Source: Ariolimax columbianus
Taxonomy: Eukaryota > Mollusca > Gastropoda > Stylommatophora > Arionidae
Assembly (NCBI GenBank): GCA_036924085.1
Contig: JAVGWX010000003.1
Coordinates: 121,210,264-121,274,263, forward strand
DNA: 64,000 nucleotides
Reading direction: 5' to 3'
Position numbers and translations under genes: made by a program. How positions within the stretch are numbered: position 1 is the first letter of the stretch; the number at the start of each line of letters is the position of its first letter. The notes below the pieces were generated by a model. That model was not told the DNA's origin and ran no database searches. It saw only the letters and a list, made by a program, of their open reading frames with translations. Shown here in pieces: positions 25,801-40,800 of the stretch.

Positions 25801-28800
25801 ATAGATATCCTTCTGATTCAGTTTTACCGGTACTCGACAATCTAAACTGTCTTATGTTTATTCAAATCCTCTAAGGCTTAGAAGACTATTCTACTCCAGT
25901 GTCAAAATTGGTTGTAAATTAAATGGGACTGTTGAGTTTCTTAATGAGAAGCCTGACACTGCATTTTCCTAATAAGTCTTGTTATATCTGGGTAAATAAC
26001 TGAAACTTGGTATTCTGAGTTCTGACTACGTCTTTTAAACAGCTCTTATTTTTAAGATAAACAAGAGCAGCGTATGATTTTTCATATAAGTATGTCTTAA
26101 CGAGAGGCATCAATACTTTCAAAGCCCTCTTTGTTCCAAAAAATTTGTCTATAAGTGAGCTCAGAAATTTGCAAGAAACTGTCTTTGAACTGTAATTTCA
26201 AAACACCATCTGTTGATATTTTTATGTCTTCCTCTGCTGCTGTAATTACCTCTTCACTTGATACATATTAGATGAAAATGGATCTGGAATCCAGTTTTTG
26301 CTTACATCAGGAACAGGGAAATATGTTTGAAAACTATGTTGCAAATCTTTCAAACGTTGTGAATGAGCTGACAACAGCTAGGAACATGTCTTCCTCAGAC
26401 AATTCTTCTTTGGTAGAACCAAGAATATTTGTAAAGTTTGGACATGTCTTATATTTACTATTCAGTGGACAATGATACCATAATTCCAACTTTTAACCAT
26501 TGCTTTAATCTGGTCATCAAATTGAACAACTTAAGATCTTCTTCTTGAAGATTTAAGTTAAGCATATTTATTAAATGAGTGAAGATATCTGACAAATGTG
26601 CTAATTTTACTAACCTGGAGAAATCTGTCAAATGATCACTGATGTGAAATTACTGCTCTATGAGGAATATTTTTTCCCCGTCTCTCAATTCCCTAAATAA
26701 GACAACACGTAACCTCGTGATAGCCAACAAACCTCTCAATGTTATAAAAGTTTATAGTGTTCACTGCCGATATCTTTGCAAAGCTGCTCAAAAAGTCTGG
26801 AATTAAGTGATTTGCTCTTAATAAAATTGTCAATATTGACTGAATCATTCAAGGATTCAAGGTCTGTTTTAGATTTTCTGTTATCTTCTTAGCAACTAAT
26901 GCTTCTCTATGTATGCAGCAATGGTACCAGGACACTAACAGTAAGATATATTTAATATGTGTTACAAATCCAGTAAGCTTTCTAGACATCGCACGTTTGT
27001 GCTAATTCCAATGCATTTCAACCAATCCATGTCGTGATATGTGACAAACTCATTTAAACTGTTAAATACCTCTTCAGCCGTAGTATGATACTTCTTCAGC
27101 CGTAGTGTGCACCAAGGAAGAGATGAACAATATGAAAAATATTTTTTGGTGCTTATATCTAACATAGCACAATAAGGTCACTTTGTTGTATCTGAGCTTT
27201 CGTTCAGTTGTAGAGCCAAATAGGGAGACATGCCAACTCTTTCTAATAGCTGTTCCTTGATATTGGCTGACAAATTGTCCATTCACTACTTAACTGTGTC
27301 ATTTGACAAAGGTGTTAAGGAAAGGTTCTTGGAAGCTATCTTATTGATCAAAACAGAAACCACGATTTTTGCAGCCGATAATATAATTTCTTCAGCTATT
27401 GTCTACATTTTCCCGACTCTTGCTGTTAGCTGAGCAACTTCAGATGAGGCCCTCCTCACTGCCGTTGTATTGTTACAACCAGTTGTAGTCTTTTTTAACA
27501 TTTTCTTACTATTCCAAAGCTCCCACTTATTACTTTTGAAAAAAATTGATGCTCTTTGATCCATAATCTTTATTTTTTTCTTCGCAACTTTTACAGTTTC
27601 CTGCTGTGATGTCCGGTCATACCTTACCCACTCAAGTTCCCACCGGAGCATATGTTTAAACAGCATTTACCTAATTGTGTGAACGTTGTCTAAATTAACT
27701 TCCGCTGTATTTGTCCTTGTTTCTATCTTCTATTTTGTTATATCTTTCTATTTATCTTTTGATCTTAAATGTAAAAGCTCGTAACATTTCTTTTAGCCTT
27801 CGTGAACCCCTGAGAGGACCTCGAAGACCCCAGGGGGTTTGCAGACCACAGATGAAGAACTGCTGATCTAGTCATCAGATTAGTTTGTATTGATAGCTGA
27901 AGACAGGATACTTCTGCATGATGATCTTTCTCAGTGAATAATATTCTTCATGAATACATCATTGAATACCTTTTATCATTTTCTTTTTAGGTGATCCTAG
28001 GCATATTGTTTCCACCTTACATCTTCAAACTTGATTTCAAGTCCAAAGAAGAGCTACAGCTCATGCCTCAGACCATGGAAGAGCATCTGGATGAACTTGA
28101 AGATGCTGCCAGCTTGGCTGACATCTCCATTTCATCCTTCAGTGAAGACCAGGTAGGTGTTGGCTCTAAGACATGATTTTGACATCGTGTTGAGTCGAAG
28201 AACTTTTTCTTTTTCTGCATTCATCCTGAAAAGGACAATGCGTCGTAGTTTATAGCAAGGCTCCAATATCTGTGTCTTTCGTCCAACACATCCAATTTCA
28301 ACTGACTTTTTTGAGTACCAGGTTTGCCTTTCCACTGCAATCCCTGTCCTCTTAGCCAGACTACACTAATACAGCCTGTTTCCAGGTCTGGTTCACTGAC
28401 CCTCATGCAAGCAGCTATCTATAAGTTGCTGGATGCTGTCAGTTCATTCACTGTGCTGCATCCTGTGCTGCATCTTCAGCTCCAAGAAACAACTTATCAA
28501 AATGTTCTGCATAAATCTCCACAGATTGAAACATAAAATAAATCTGGCCACATAGAAAAGATTGTTATCCATACATTAAAAATCAGAAAGATATTTCATG
28601 GATTATTTTAAAATTTGGAATACAAATAGATAATGAAAATGATCAAACTCTAAAAAATTATAATATTTTGTACACATAAAAAATGCAACAGGTGACTAGA
28701 AATAGTAATACATTAAAAGCTTGAATACAAATTAGGTCTTGATGATTCACGTTAGTGGTGTTACAGGACCTGATATTTTTATATCTTAACAACCGCATCT

Positions 28801-31800
28801 GCATTATGCAGTTTTCACAGCTTGTTTCTATTACATGGCTCAATTTTAATCTACATTAAACTTAGGTCTTACCCTATGCTAAACTTGTTGTGTCTTTCTA
28901 AATAAGCCTTATCAGTATTGGTGCAAATTTATTTAGCATGTTTTTAATATCATTTTGCTAACTTGATAGTCTGCAATTAGAATTCAAACTTCTTCTCTCG
29001 AAGTAGTATAGTTATTTTTTTTGTTTTTTTTAATGTTTTGTCTACTTCTATATCTAGAACACACTTTTGAAAATTGGTTGATATGTATCGAGTATCATGT
29101 CAAACATTCACCATTTAAGATGGATGTGCATTGGTTTTAGAACATTCCAGCAATACCAATTTGGCAGTTGTTTGCACCATGTCTGGTGCTGTGTTCATCA
29201 AAGGGGCAGCCCTCGGTCGCACTCCCATCATGTTTGACATGCCAGTAATATAACCTGCCATAGATGACACAAGTGTCCTAGACTCAACTGTAGGTTGCGG
29301 TTGTTTGCAAATGCCCACAATAAGCAGGGTACTCTTTTGTGCGCCCTGAAAAGGACAATAAGTGGTGAGTTGCAGTAGCTTTCCTCACATCCCGAGCGTG
29401 CTGATGAAGGTGGACCGGGGTCCTCCAGGCGATTGTGCTATGCTTGGCTTCATCTGCGTGTCACTCACTACTATGACCATCTCTGACCCCATTAACCAGG
29501 CTGCCATGAAAACAGTACATTTCCAGGGAGGGCTACTAGGAAGCCGAGGTGAGGGTCTTGGCTAGTATGTTTTGCCTGACCCTGACTAACATGTCTGATC
29601 AGTATATTATGCCTGACCAGACGTTAGTCTTCCTCCCCCCACCATAGGTTGAACAGCAAATAAATATGTTTAAGGTAGATGATCTATCGAGCACTCTGCA
29701 TTGCACACCTCTGCCAGTACACATAGCCTACTGAATCTGAAACATCTTACAAAATATGTTGAGATATAAATGGAAACTCTCTTTTCCTGGAGATTCTGAA
29801 GCAAAACGATTAAGTCAGCTGCTGTATAAGGTTAAATTAATCTTTCATTTTTTGCAAATAGTTTTTAATTTAATTCTCAAAATTATATTTTCCAGGACTA
29901 TAATATGCCAGATGACATAACTGATCACAACTCTATGACAAACCAGCTAAGCCCGGTCAAAGAAAATGGCACTTTTGGAGGAGGAGGTGGGGGAAGTAAT
30001 CCAGATGGTCTAGACTCCACACTATTTACCCAGATGCCTTTCCGTAAGAAGAAGAGTCCTTTGAGAATGGGGAAGAAAGTTTATGAGTTCTACAATGCTC
30101 CAGTCACTAAGTTCTGGGCACATGCGGTAAGAAGACATGACAGATGTGGCTGCTCAGGTTTTAGGTGCGACTGAGAATTTATTTTAAAGAAGAAACAAAT
30201 AGCTATACAAGTTTGATCAATGGATCAGTGACCTTGTCTCCTATAGGCCATATGAGGCCTTTCATTTGCTAGGCGCCTCGCACTACCTCTTCTTCTTCTT
30301 CTTCTTCGTTCTCAATCTCCCGCTACCAAATCCTGAATAGGCCTTTGCAAGTAGCAGGATGTAGTCCGGAGAATGGAATGTGTTGTGTCGCTAGTTTACA
30401 GCTTGACTATGATAATTGCACCTTTCTGTCCATCACAGCTGCCTTCGGCAGTGACCCTCACACTACCAATCTTCGTGTCTCTCTGAAACTTTCTCTTCCA
30501 AATTTGTCAGTGGTTCTTCTGGGTGTGTGTCATGGAAGTATCCCATATTACCCTTTCCCTATTGTTTCTCTGTCAGTATCTAATGATTTCTACTTCTCCC
30601 ATTGTATGTAACCAACAGACACACCTCTTTCACACACCACCCCCCCCCCTCCCACCTAAATGTGGGGGCAACAGAATACATCTCATCCACTGCTCTGATA
30701 TGCATATTGTAAAAAGTAACTAAACAGGGCTGTGCATGGGGATGGCAATTTCTTTACATAAAAAAATTGCATGGCAACCTTAACTGCAGAAGAAAGGTTA
30801 ATGAATTATTGAGAGAATATATAAATTCCAACAGCACATATTTCTAAACAGACTATAGTACAATATGGTGGATGTACTTCCTTTTAACTTAACTTAACGT
30901 CTTTATACTGGTTTAGAAGACACTGCAGTCTGTATACAACCAGTTTCATTTGTATTGCCTTGCTCTAAAAGCTATGCACATCTAATGTATTCTTAAATGC
31001 ATTAATTGTCCCTGCCTCCGCTACTTCCTGTGGCAATGCATTCTAAGCATTCACCACTCTCTGACTAAAAACATATTTTCTAATATCTAATCTGGACCTT
31101 TCTTTAGTTAATTTGTAGCTATGCCGTCTTGTTCTTGTAGGTGGTTGTTTTTTTAAAAACTTTTTATAGTCTAATTTATCCTTTCCTTTGATTATCTTAT
31201 AAACCTGTTGAATCTGCATTAGTATCCATGTATTGGTGATAAGAGCAGAAAATATGAGTAGAGGTTTCGGTTAATATTTGTCAGTTTTGTTACTAAAACT
31301 TCAAACATAAAAATTTATTTAAGAAAATTGATAGAGATTTTTCTGTACTGACTAACTCATTAATTCATTTACATCTTACTTTGCCAGATTGGCTACACAG
31401 TGTTCTTAGTGCTGTTTTCTTATGTGATCCTGGACCGAGTGAAGGCGACACCAACATGGGCCGAGATTTACATCATGGCCTTCATGCTGACCATGGGCTT
31501 AGAGAAGATCAGACAGGTAATCTATTATTTAGCTTAGCTATTTTTCAATTTCCAGAGCAGTTTCCTGTAGAGCTCTGTGTGACAGAGACAAGAATATGAC
31601 CATTGTCACACTGAGAGTGTGTTGTAAGATGCAACTGACAGTACGGTCTCTCCACTCTAGTGTTGAAAACCCACTTCCACCTGGCATGACACACCCTACC
31701 ATTCACACGTGTGCCTATACTTCGTTGAACGAAGAGTAGCTTTTTGTTCTGTTTTTTTGCGTTCACCTTATTTTCTCTAGTCCCCAAGGAGGTGTGTGTT

Positions 31801-34800
31801 GCACTATATTTTTATTTTGCACCTCTCCTCTCAGCCCAGTGCATCCAACTGGCATGAATTTTATATAAGGGTCTGTTTTCTCCTGCATTTTCTAAGGGTT
31901 TGCTTCCCCTGGGTAATGGTCAGTGCTGTGAGTGGTGAGCAAACCCAACACCTTTAGGTTGTGAGTCATGCCACTTAACCAGTAGCCCACGTAGCCCACG
32001 CCATCCCCTGATTTCTTTTTTTTTCAAAGAAAGCTCTAGAAACGGCACCTCATGCATGATCAATCAATCAATGCCCATCGTTTCTTTCAAGGCATAAGCC
32101 ATTCACAACCTACCTCCAACAAGTTCGATCTTAGCTGGCTTTTCTGCCTCTCTCCAGGTAAGGTCCAGGGATCGAAGTTCATTTTCGGGCTCTTCTCCAG
32201 GCCTTTCTTTGTCTATCTCTCTTCCTCTTTCTATATTTCTTCTTCTTCTTTGTACGCTGTCAGACGTCAACTTGAATTTGTTCAAAGAAAGCAGCGGTCA
32301 TCCTGAGGCTGTCAACACTACCATAGAGCATGTCTAGTGTTGGCACCGGTGATGGCCACATGTGCTTTCTCAAGTTCTCGTATGTCGGGCAATTTTGCAG
32401 CAGATGTTCAGGGGTTATTCTCCTGTGCATTCACCAGAAGCACCTATCTTCAGTTTATTGAATAGATGGTACCTCAGTCTATTGTGGCCTGTGCGGAGTC
32501 TGAAGACCACCACCTGCTCTTTTCTGTTCAACTGGTAATAAGCATAATATTTAGTGTAGCTAGTATGCTCTGTCGCCCATATGTCCATGTATCTGGCCCT
32601 AATAAATCTTTTGGACTAATCATAGGTCATACTAGAATCTGTTTGTGGTAACCTTCTTTTATCAGTCTGTCTGCCTCTTCGTTACCTTGAATGTTACAGT
32701 AAGATGGAACCCACTGTACCACTACTCTTTTGGGTGTGTACTGCTGGCATAGTTGACAGAGTACTGATCTTAAATCATTTAGTTCTGTATTTTTTTTTAC
32801 TTTTTAGTTCAGTAACCATGGACAGGGCATCTGTAATAAAGACTATCTGACTTTCTTTACTTTCGCCTGTTAGCATTGCTTCTACTGCAGCTTTCAATGT
32901 CTCTGCCTCTGCTCTAAAATTGCTTGAGAATTTTCCCGTTGCCACTGACAGTGTTATCTTTCTACCATTTGTTAGGCTAAGAAATACCTTTTTATATTTT
33001 CCTATTTTATGGATCTTTCTGTGGCATGTGTCCTATCAAACTCCATTTCCTACGTTTTATTTGTTGGTCCACTGATTGTTGTTGGCTCTTTTTCCACACA
33101 GTCTTTGTTTCTCACCATGTCTTAACTTAACTTAACTTAACTTAATGTCTTTATACTGGTTTAGAAGATCCTGCAGAGTCTGTATACAACCAGTTACATT
33201 TACATCACCTTGCATCCAGTTTATTCTTAAATGCATTAACTGTCCCTGCCTCCACTACCTCCCCTGGCAATGCATTCCAAGCAGACACCACCCTCTGACT
33301 AAAAAAATATTTCCTAATATCTAATCTGGGCCTCTCTTTAGTCAGCTTGTAGCTATGCCCTCATGTTATTGTGGGGGGGGGGGGGCTGTATTTTAAAAAA
33401 CTTGTTATAGTCTAATTTATCCATTCCTCTGATCATCTTATAAACCTGTATTAAGCCACCACGAATTCTTCTCTCTTCAAGACACTGTAGGCCGGTTTTT
33501 CTGAGTCGTTCCTCATAACTGTAATTCTGGAATCCCACTATCATCTTTGTCGCTCTTTTTTGTATTCTTTCCAACATGTTTATATCCCCTCCATGATAAG
33601 GACTCCACACCTGTACACATTACTCCAATCTAGGTCTAACTAAAGCTTTATACAGTTTGACGATCACTTCCTTGCTCCTATGTTTAATATTTCTTTTTAT
33701 CACACCTAACATTGCATTTGCCTTTTTCACTACTACCTTAACTTGCTCACTCACCTTTCCTGTATGATCTATCATAACCCCTAGGTCCCTTTCCTTATCT
33801 ATCTTTCTAATATTGTTTTCTCCCATTCTGTAATTATGTTCCATATTGGATCTACCCATGTGGATGACTGTACATTTATCTACATTAAACTCCATTTGCC
33901 AGCTTACAGTCTTGCCAGCCTATACCCATTATCCTCTGTAGACATTTATTGCTGAACAGCTGGAGTTTTTTTCTGTATTGCCTTTGTCATTCTCCAAGCT
34001 TCTGCTCTGCACTGGAGTACCAACTTGACATTGGGATTAGACAATCTTTGTTTGGCATTAGTCTTTGTTGTCCTGGATTTCCATATATTATTTAGTAACA
34101 GGAATGCTGTCCTAGCCTTTCCAATTCTATCCCTTAACATCTGCTTCTGTGCCCCCTGAAGTATCAATAGTGCTGCCCAAATATGTGAAGGTGTTCACCT
34201 CTTCCAACGACTCACCTCTAAGCATGACTGGCTTTTGGCTTAAGGTGTTGATTTTAAACAGCTTGGTTTTCTTAATGTTGATATTCAGTCCTAGTTTGGT
34301 TGAATGCTCCCTGATACAGAAGTAAGAAAATAAATAACGTTTGCTTGGGGATCAGGAAGAATAGCTAAGTAATGCTTATAAATGTCAGTTGTTTTTTATC
34401 ATTTTTTGTGTGTACTTCATTTGACAAAAGCACTGAGCAGTTGCAAAAATTACAAAGATTTAAATATTTGTTTCTAAAATATGTAAAATTGCGCACAGAA
34501 AAACTGTAGCTTAAATAGTTAAGAAAACTGTAGCTTAAATAGTTAAGAAAACTGTAGCTTAAATAGTTTTAAAAAACTGTAGCTTAAATAGTTTTTAAAA
34601 ATAACTTAAATAGTTACGGAAACTGAATCTTAAATAGTTAAGAAAACTTAAACTTAAATAGTTAAAAAAAACTGTAGCTTAAATAGTTTTCAAAAATAAC
34701 TTAAATAGTTAAGAAACTGAAACTTAAATAGTTAAGAAAGCTGTAGCTTAATGTTTTTCGCTTCCCTCAAGGTGAAAAAAATGACTTATGCTGTAGTGTG

Positions 34801-37800
34801 TTTTTCAATTCAGAAGTTAAAATGTTCAAGAAATATGAAAACAGGAGAATCATCATCCATGAATTGTTTGAGATTTCTTTTGTGTCTGATCAGAGCATTC
34901 TGAATCAGTAATCTGAAAATGTGAGAGATTACTGCCAAATGTGTACCCCAAGAAGGTTTCTGGTTCTTAATGTTGGTTTCGTTACCATGGTAATGCAACT
35001 GCTCATTCAGCTTTGCTCCTGCACGATTATCTGGCTAAAAGCAACACAATATAATTATTGTCCAAAACACTCTATGAAAAGGTTGAAGTAGTCTGATAGC
35101 ATATACTGCTGTTGGGGATGAAGTGTTAGAGAGTATTGAGGCTTTCTTTTTGTTTGGTGGGAAATGACCAGTTACCATCCTTTCTGACTGTCCTTCCCCA
35201 ACAGTAAGTCAGGTACCAATTTACAGCTTAGTTGACTGGTGTGCACATAAAAGGTCTTGTACCTTTGTTTCTGCTCAGAACCACTCCTTACTCACCTGCT
35301 TTAAGATGTCAATCAAAGGAATGTCCTTGAATGATGTTCTCACGATTCAGTTGAGTTTTGAGTTTTGCTGCTGAGTTTTGAGCCAAGACCTATTAGAAGA
35401 GCTTCTAATGGCGGTGTGATTTCTGGGCCCTGTCTATCATCTCCCAAAGAGATTACTTTGAGGGGAACATCTCGGATTAAATGGCTGTTGTTGAATGCGC
35501 AAAAATAAGCTCATTCAACACTGGGAAATAAAGAGACTACCCCAAAAGGAAAAGGAAAACCAAAAACTCAGTAGAGAGCTGCTACTCCAAGGTCGCATGA
35601 AGCTATAGTCAGACATGACTGAAAAGGGGCTACTTACTGTAGAATGCCCACAATGAATAAGTATTCTGTTTTGTGAGGCCTGATAAGGGCGTTGAGTGGT
35701 AGGTTGCAGTAGCTTTCCCCACATCCCGACCATACTGATGAAGGTGGACAGGGGTCCTTTAGGCGGTTGGGCTTTATCTGTGTGTTGCTCACTTAACGGG
35801 GATCATGTCAACCCCCCCACCTCATTAACCAGACTGCCATCAAAACAGCCGTATCCAGGGAGACTTGTGGGGAAGTGAGGTGGCGGTCTTGGCCAGTATA
35901 ATTTACCTGGCCCTGATTAACATGTTTGATCAGTATGTTTTGTCTGACCAGACATTAGTCTCCTCTTCCCTGACTAACATGTCCAATCAGTATGTTTTGC
36001 CTGACCAGACGTTAGTCTTCTCTCCCCATGGATTAGATGTATGAAGATAAAGCCAGCTTGTATGTTATTTGATCTCACATCATATTATATTTGTTATCTG
36101 CAGATTATAGTCTCTGAACCTGTCAAGGCGTCCATGAAGCTTCGAGTTTACATTTCCCAGCTTTGGAACATTCTGGATACTGCAGGCATTGCTGTGTTCA
36201 TTATAGGCATGGCACTTCGTTTTATACCAGCCACCCTGCTAGACGCACAACTGATCTATTCAATGGACATGATCTTTTGGAACATCCGCATATTGGAGAT
36301 CCTGTCCGTGAACAAGTACCTGGGGCCATATGTCAAGATCATAGCCAAACTTGTAAGGAGTTTGATTGACACAGTAGCATAGACCTGAACTTAGTTGTGA
36401 AATTAGGTTTTTTTTAGGGTCAATTCCAATTTCTTTTGAATCTTTTAAAAAACTTTGTTAGTCTGTTATATTATTTAGTGTTTCACTGAGACCTGAATTA
36501 TATTTGTTATATATGATTATTGTCACAGTATTACATACTAATCTGTTATTTTTGGGAGTTTTATCTCCAATTTTTAAACAGTTTGCAAATATTTCACCAT
36601 TTTAATAGGGGTTTTAGTTTCCTAGTTTTGTTGTTACAAATGAGTACACATACATTTTGTCAACTTCTTGTAGTCAGATTGTCTTTAAAATCAATATCTT
36701 TAAACAATAAATAAAATCATATCACAATGTACTTTCTTTTTCTGACATTGATTAAATTAGGTAATAGACATAAAGTTTTGTGTTTGGGAAATAAATTTAT
36801 TAAATTTAATGTTAATCGGTGGAGATTTGTATATAAAATTCTAGTTATAATGTCAGTCCTATACATTTAAGCTCGTCATCCAGAAATTATCAATTAATTT
36901 GCATGCATTTTTTGGAAGCAGTATAGTTTAAGTAGGAGGTAGATACATTGGTCAAATTGACAGCCCAAAAGGTGAGATGGGCTTTCATTGTGCTGGGGAA
37001 TTTATGGAAGTCTAAAGAAATTAAGTCTATCCCAAAAATAAAAATCGTCAACTCCAATATAAAGCCTACCCTATTGTATGGTTCTATAACTTGGGGAACA
37101 ATGAAAACCACAGTCAATAAGATACAGACTATAATAAATGGGTACCAGCACTGGCTAGAGAGATTAAAATGATATGACAAAGTCCCTAATGGGGGATTGT
37201 AGGAAAGGACTGGACAGATATCAATGGCATTTAACGTGAAAAGAAGAAGTTGTCGCTGGATCGGACACACATTAAGAAGACCAGCTGATAACATTGCAAG
37301 ACAGTTTCTGTTCTAGAATCTCCAAAGCAAGATATGTATATTATATTAGCTACCGATCGCAAGCGATGATGGCCAAATTAACGGACGGTTTTTATCTTGA
37401 TGATGTAATTTGGGCTGTGTTTGGATTATAGTGAGGAAGAAACTGCGCCTGTCATCGACCTCACTCTCTGGTCCCGAGCTACCTTGGACCAGGAGTAAGA
37501 CATGAGTCAAGACAACTGGAGGCAACTCAGGATGCAGGCACTCTGGCCCCACCTCCTATGAGACCAGGGGTCACTATAAAACTTGTGGGATTCAAAACGC
37601 CACCGTTTATGTTCATCGCATTAAGAGGCAAGTGCCTGACCTCTTGACCATAGAAGACTCTACAGAGTCTGTATACAACCAGTGTTACATCCGAATTGTG
37701 TATTTTGACCCAAAAGGGACAAGCGGACAATTGGGATGTTCCCCTCCATGATGTCATGCTGGCACTGTAGGGGTCTGGGCTGATGGATCAGGGCTTGTCA

Positions 37801-40800
37801 TTGGTCAGCTCTTTCTTGATCAGAGGGCCAGTACTGATCAGGGATGATGGTTTCACTAGTTCCGCCCGGCTGCATACCACTCTGTCCATCTCCACTCTAT
37901 GTTATTTACTTGGAAATTCACAGCCCCTTGAGATGTGTATTATTGATGTTGCTGGATGATTTTCATAGTTTTAATAGATTCCTACATGATATCTACATGA
38001 GAACGGGTTGTGAAGAGAAAATGCAAGAGATGTAGAGATAGACCAAATCACATGGAAACAAGGAAGACATAGACTCATTTAGAAAAAATGGCACAGGGCA
38101 GGACTTGACTTGTATTTGTTGAGGACCTGTGCACCACAGAGAGCTGAAAGGTTTTGATTAATTGGTTAATGCATATTTTAAATGTGCTTTTGGGCTTTTT
38201 ATTTTTCTTTCATTGATTGTTGTATGAGTTTTCATCAGAAGAAATTTACTTTATCATCACAGTTAATTTTCTTCCAATAGTCCAAATGTTTGTTATAAAA
38301 ATACTTTTTTTTTACTTTAGCTGCGTGATATGGTTTATTTCCTGACCATCTTGTTTGTCGCTGTCACAAGCTTTGGCCTCATAAGACAGACCATCAACTA
38401 TCAGAAAAAAGATGTTTCTTGGAGTTTACGGTTACGCAATGTCTGGTACTACCCATACTGGATGATATATGGAGAGCTCTTTGCTGAAGAGATTGACCGT
38501 AAGTTGCTTGTCTTGTGAACAGTGGCTAGTTTCTTTCATGTTTTTCATTTGTTAGTCATAGTTTTTATAATACGTCAGGTCATACAAATTGAAGAAGTGA
38601 AGTGATATTGTTGCTTATGTAAGGTGAAGGTTTGTCTCATAGTAATTACACTATTATCAGGAAATGAAGTTGTTAGAGACTTCAATATATTAAGTCAAGG
38701 TTTGTCCCATAGTAGTTACACTACTGTGGGATATGAATGTGTTAGAGACTTCAGTAAACTAAGTCAAGGTTTGTCCCATAGTGGCTCATAGTTTCTAAGG
38801 GATGAGACAGCTGGCCCAGCACTAAACTCTCCTTAATCACCTCTTACATCATGCCTAGTGGGTTACAGTGCTACTATTCTTTGCTTCCCTTTCAGGCGCA
38901 TGTAACACATGGATGAGACAAATATTATGTAAAAAATAATCAATACTATGCTCATTTTCTTGTTCTTGATCATCCCATTGTTAAATTATGTCCACACGAG
39001 AAGTCTTAATTCTCTGGATAAAGGAATTATGTCCACACGAGAAGTCTTAATTCTCTGGATAAAGGAATTATGTCCACACGAGAAGTCTTAATTCTGTGGA
39101 TAAAGGAATTATGTCCACACGAGAAGTCTTAATTCTCTGGATAAAGGAATTATGTCCACACGAGAAGTCTTAATTCTGTGGATAAAGGAATTATGTCCAC
39201 ACGAGAAGTCTTAATTCTCTGGATAAAGGAATTATGTCCACATGAGAAGTCTTAATTCTCTGGATAAAGGAATTATGTCCACACGAGAAGTCTTAATTCT
39301 CTGGATAAAGGAATTATGTCCACACGAGAAGTCTTAATTCTCTGGATAAAGGAATTATGTCCACACGAGAAGTCTTAATTCTCTGGATAAAGGAATTATG
39401 TCCACACAAGAAGTCTTAATTCTCTGGATAAAGGTTTCTGTTGTGTAGAGTTCTTCAAGGCCTCTAAAAAATAACTTTATGTGGAGGTTCATCTCTATGG
39501 GCCAGTGCTCAATACGCTGTTGCCAAAACACATAACAGTCTTGTTGGATATGTTTGGCTTATGTGCTACTTGTCTGCACGTACACATGGATTGTGGGACC
39601 AGTATTGCTTCCTTGTCTGCTCTTTCTCTTTTGTTTTCTGGTATCCACAGTGGGACGATATCCACTGTAGTACTACCCTTGTTTTGGGTTTAGCCACTGA
39701 CAGTTTATCATTATTCATTGCTTGCACAACTGACACTGCATCTGTAAGGAATACAACCTACTGACATTGGCTTGTTGTGGTGTTTATTATTTCTGTAGTA
39801 TTGCTTAATGCCAGTACTTCAGTCGAGTAGTTTGAACATAATGTTACAATGGATGAAATAGTGGTTTTGTTTTCTTGATCCGGGTTGACAACATAGGTTC
39901 TTGCACCTCCATTCTCCACTGCTCTAATTGCTGATTCTTCAGCATATTTCTGGATCTATGCTTCTCTGGGGTGTAGCTCTTCCATCATGTTGTATGCTGC
40001 TGCTATCCTTTGGGACAGGTAGTATTTATTGTTTTTGGTGTTGTTCCCATGGGGTTGGAAGGGGTTTTGGATGTACCTCTTTAATTGTGTCTAGTAATTC
40101 ATCTTACTTATGAGTCCATAGCACCACATCATAGGGCAAAGGTCTAGTGTTCAGCCATTTCCCTAGAGCAGATCTTCCATCGTACATGTGTGTCATAGGT
40201 TTGAGCATATCATGAGGTGTTCTTGGCCCTGGACAGCACCACATTCGCAAGTATCATTGTTGCTGTAGCACTATCTTTTCTGGATTATTAGGCTTGTTTA
40301 CTTTGAGAATCATATAAAAATAGAGTTTGCCCAATGACTGTCAAAGAGAATGAGTTTAGATGCTGTTGAAGGGAGGAGCTGGCATTAAACCAGATCAAGG
40401 ATGGAAGTGTGGACATTGACATTATTAACCACAGTGGCATCATCATCACATGATGAATAGAATGAAGGATTGGATAGTTGTTGGTGACCCTAATCATCAT
40501 ATACATCCGTGCACTATACTACTACTGCTCTTCTCTTATCAGCAGGCTTGTTAATAAGATTGTCGTGTCGGTAAGGGTAAGAAAGAGTGGGAGCCTCGGA
40601 GTAAGAGACATTAGAGTATCTTAGGCGGCAGAGATGAAGATTCATTGATGTCTTGTAAGATCCTCTTTATGTATAGGTCAAGGGTGTGGGACCCATCTTG
40701 ATTTAGAAGTAAAATTAGATTTATGATAGGGAAAGTGAGAAAATGGGTCTTCAGGGTCAGGATAACTGTGTCAGAGCCAGGTTTGTCATGGAAAAAATTG

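Noticed and set aside
27403..27666. Possible ZBED/SCAND-like host gene on minus
   Set aside because: Part of a hAT element with inverted ends, with several stops and frame changes. Better explained as a dead transposase.
36163..36369. Second open frame over exon 8
   Set aside because: Shadow frame of the TRPM S3-S4 exon.
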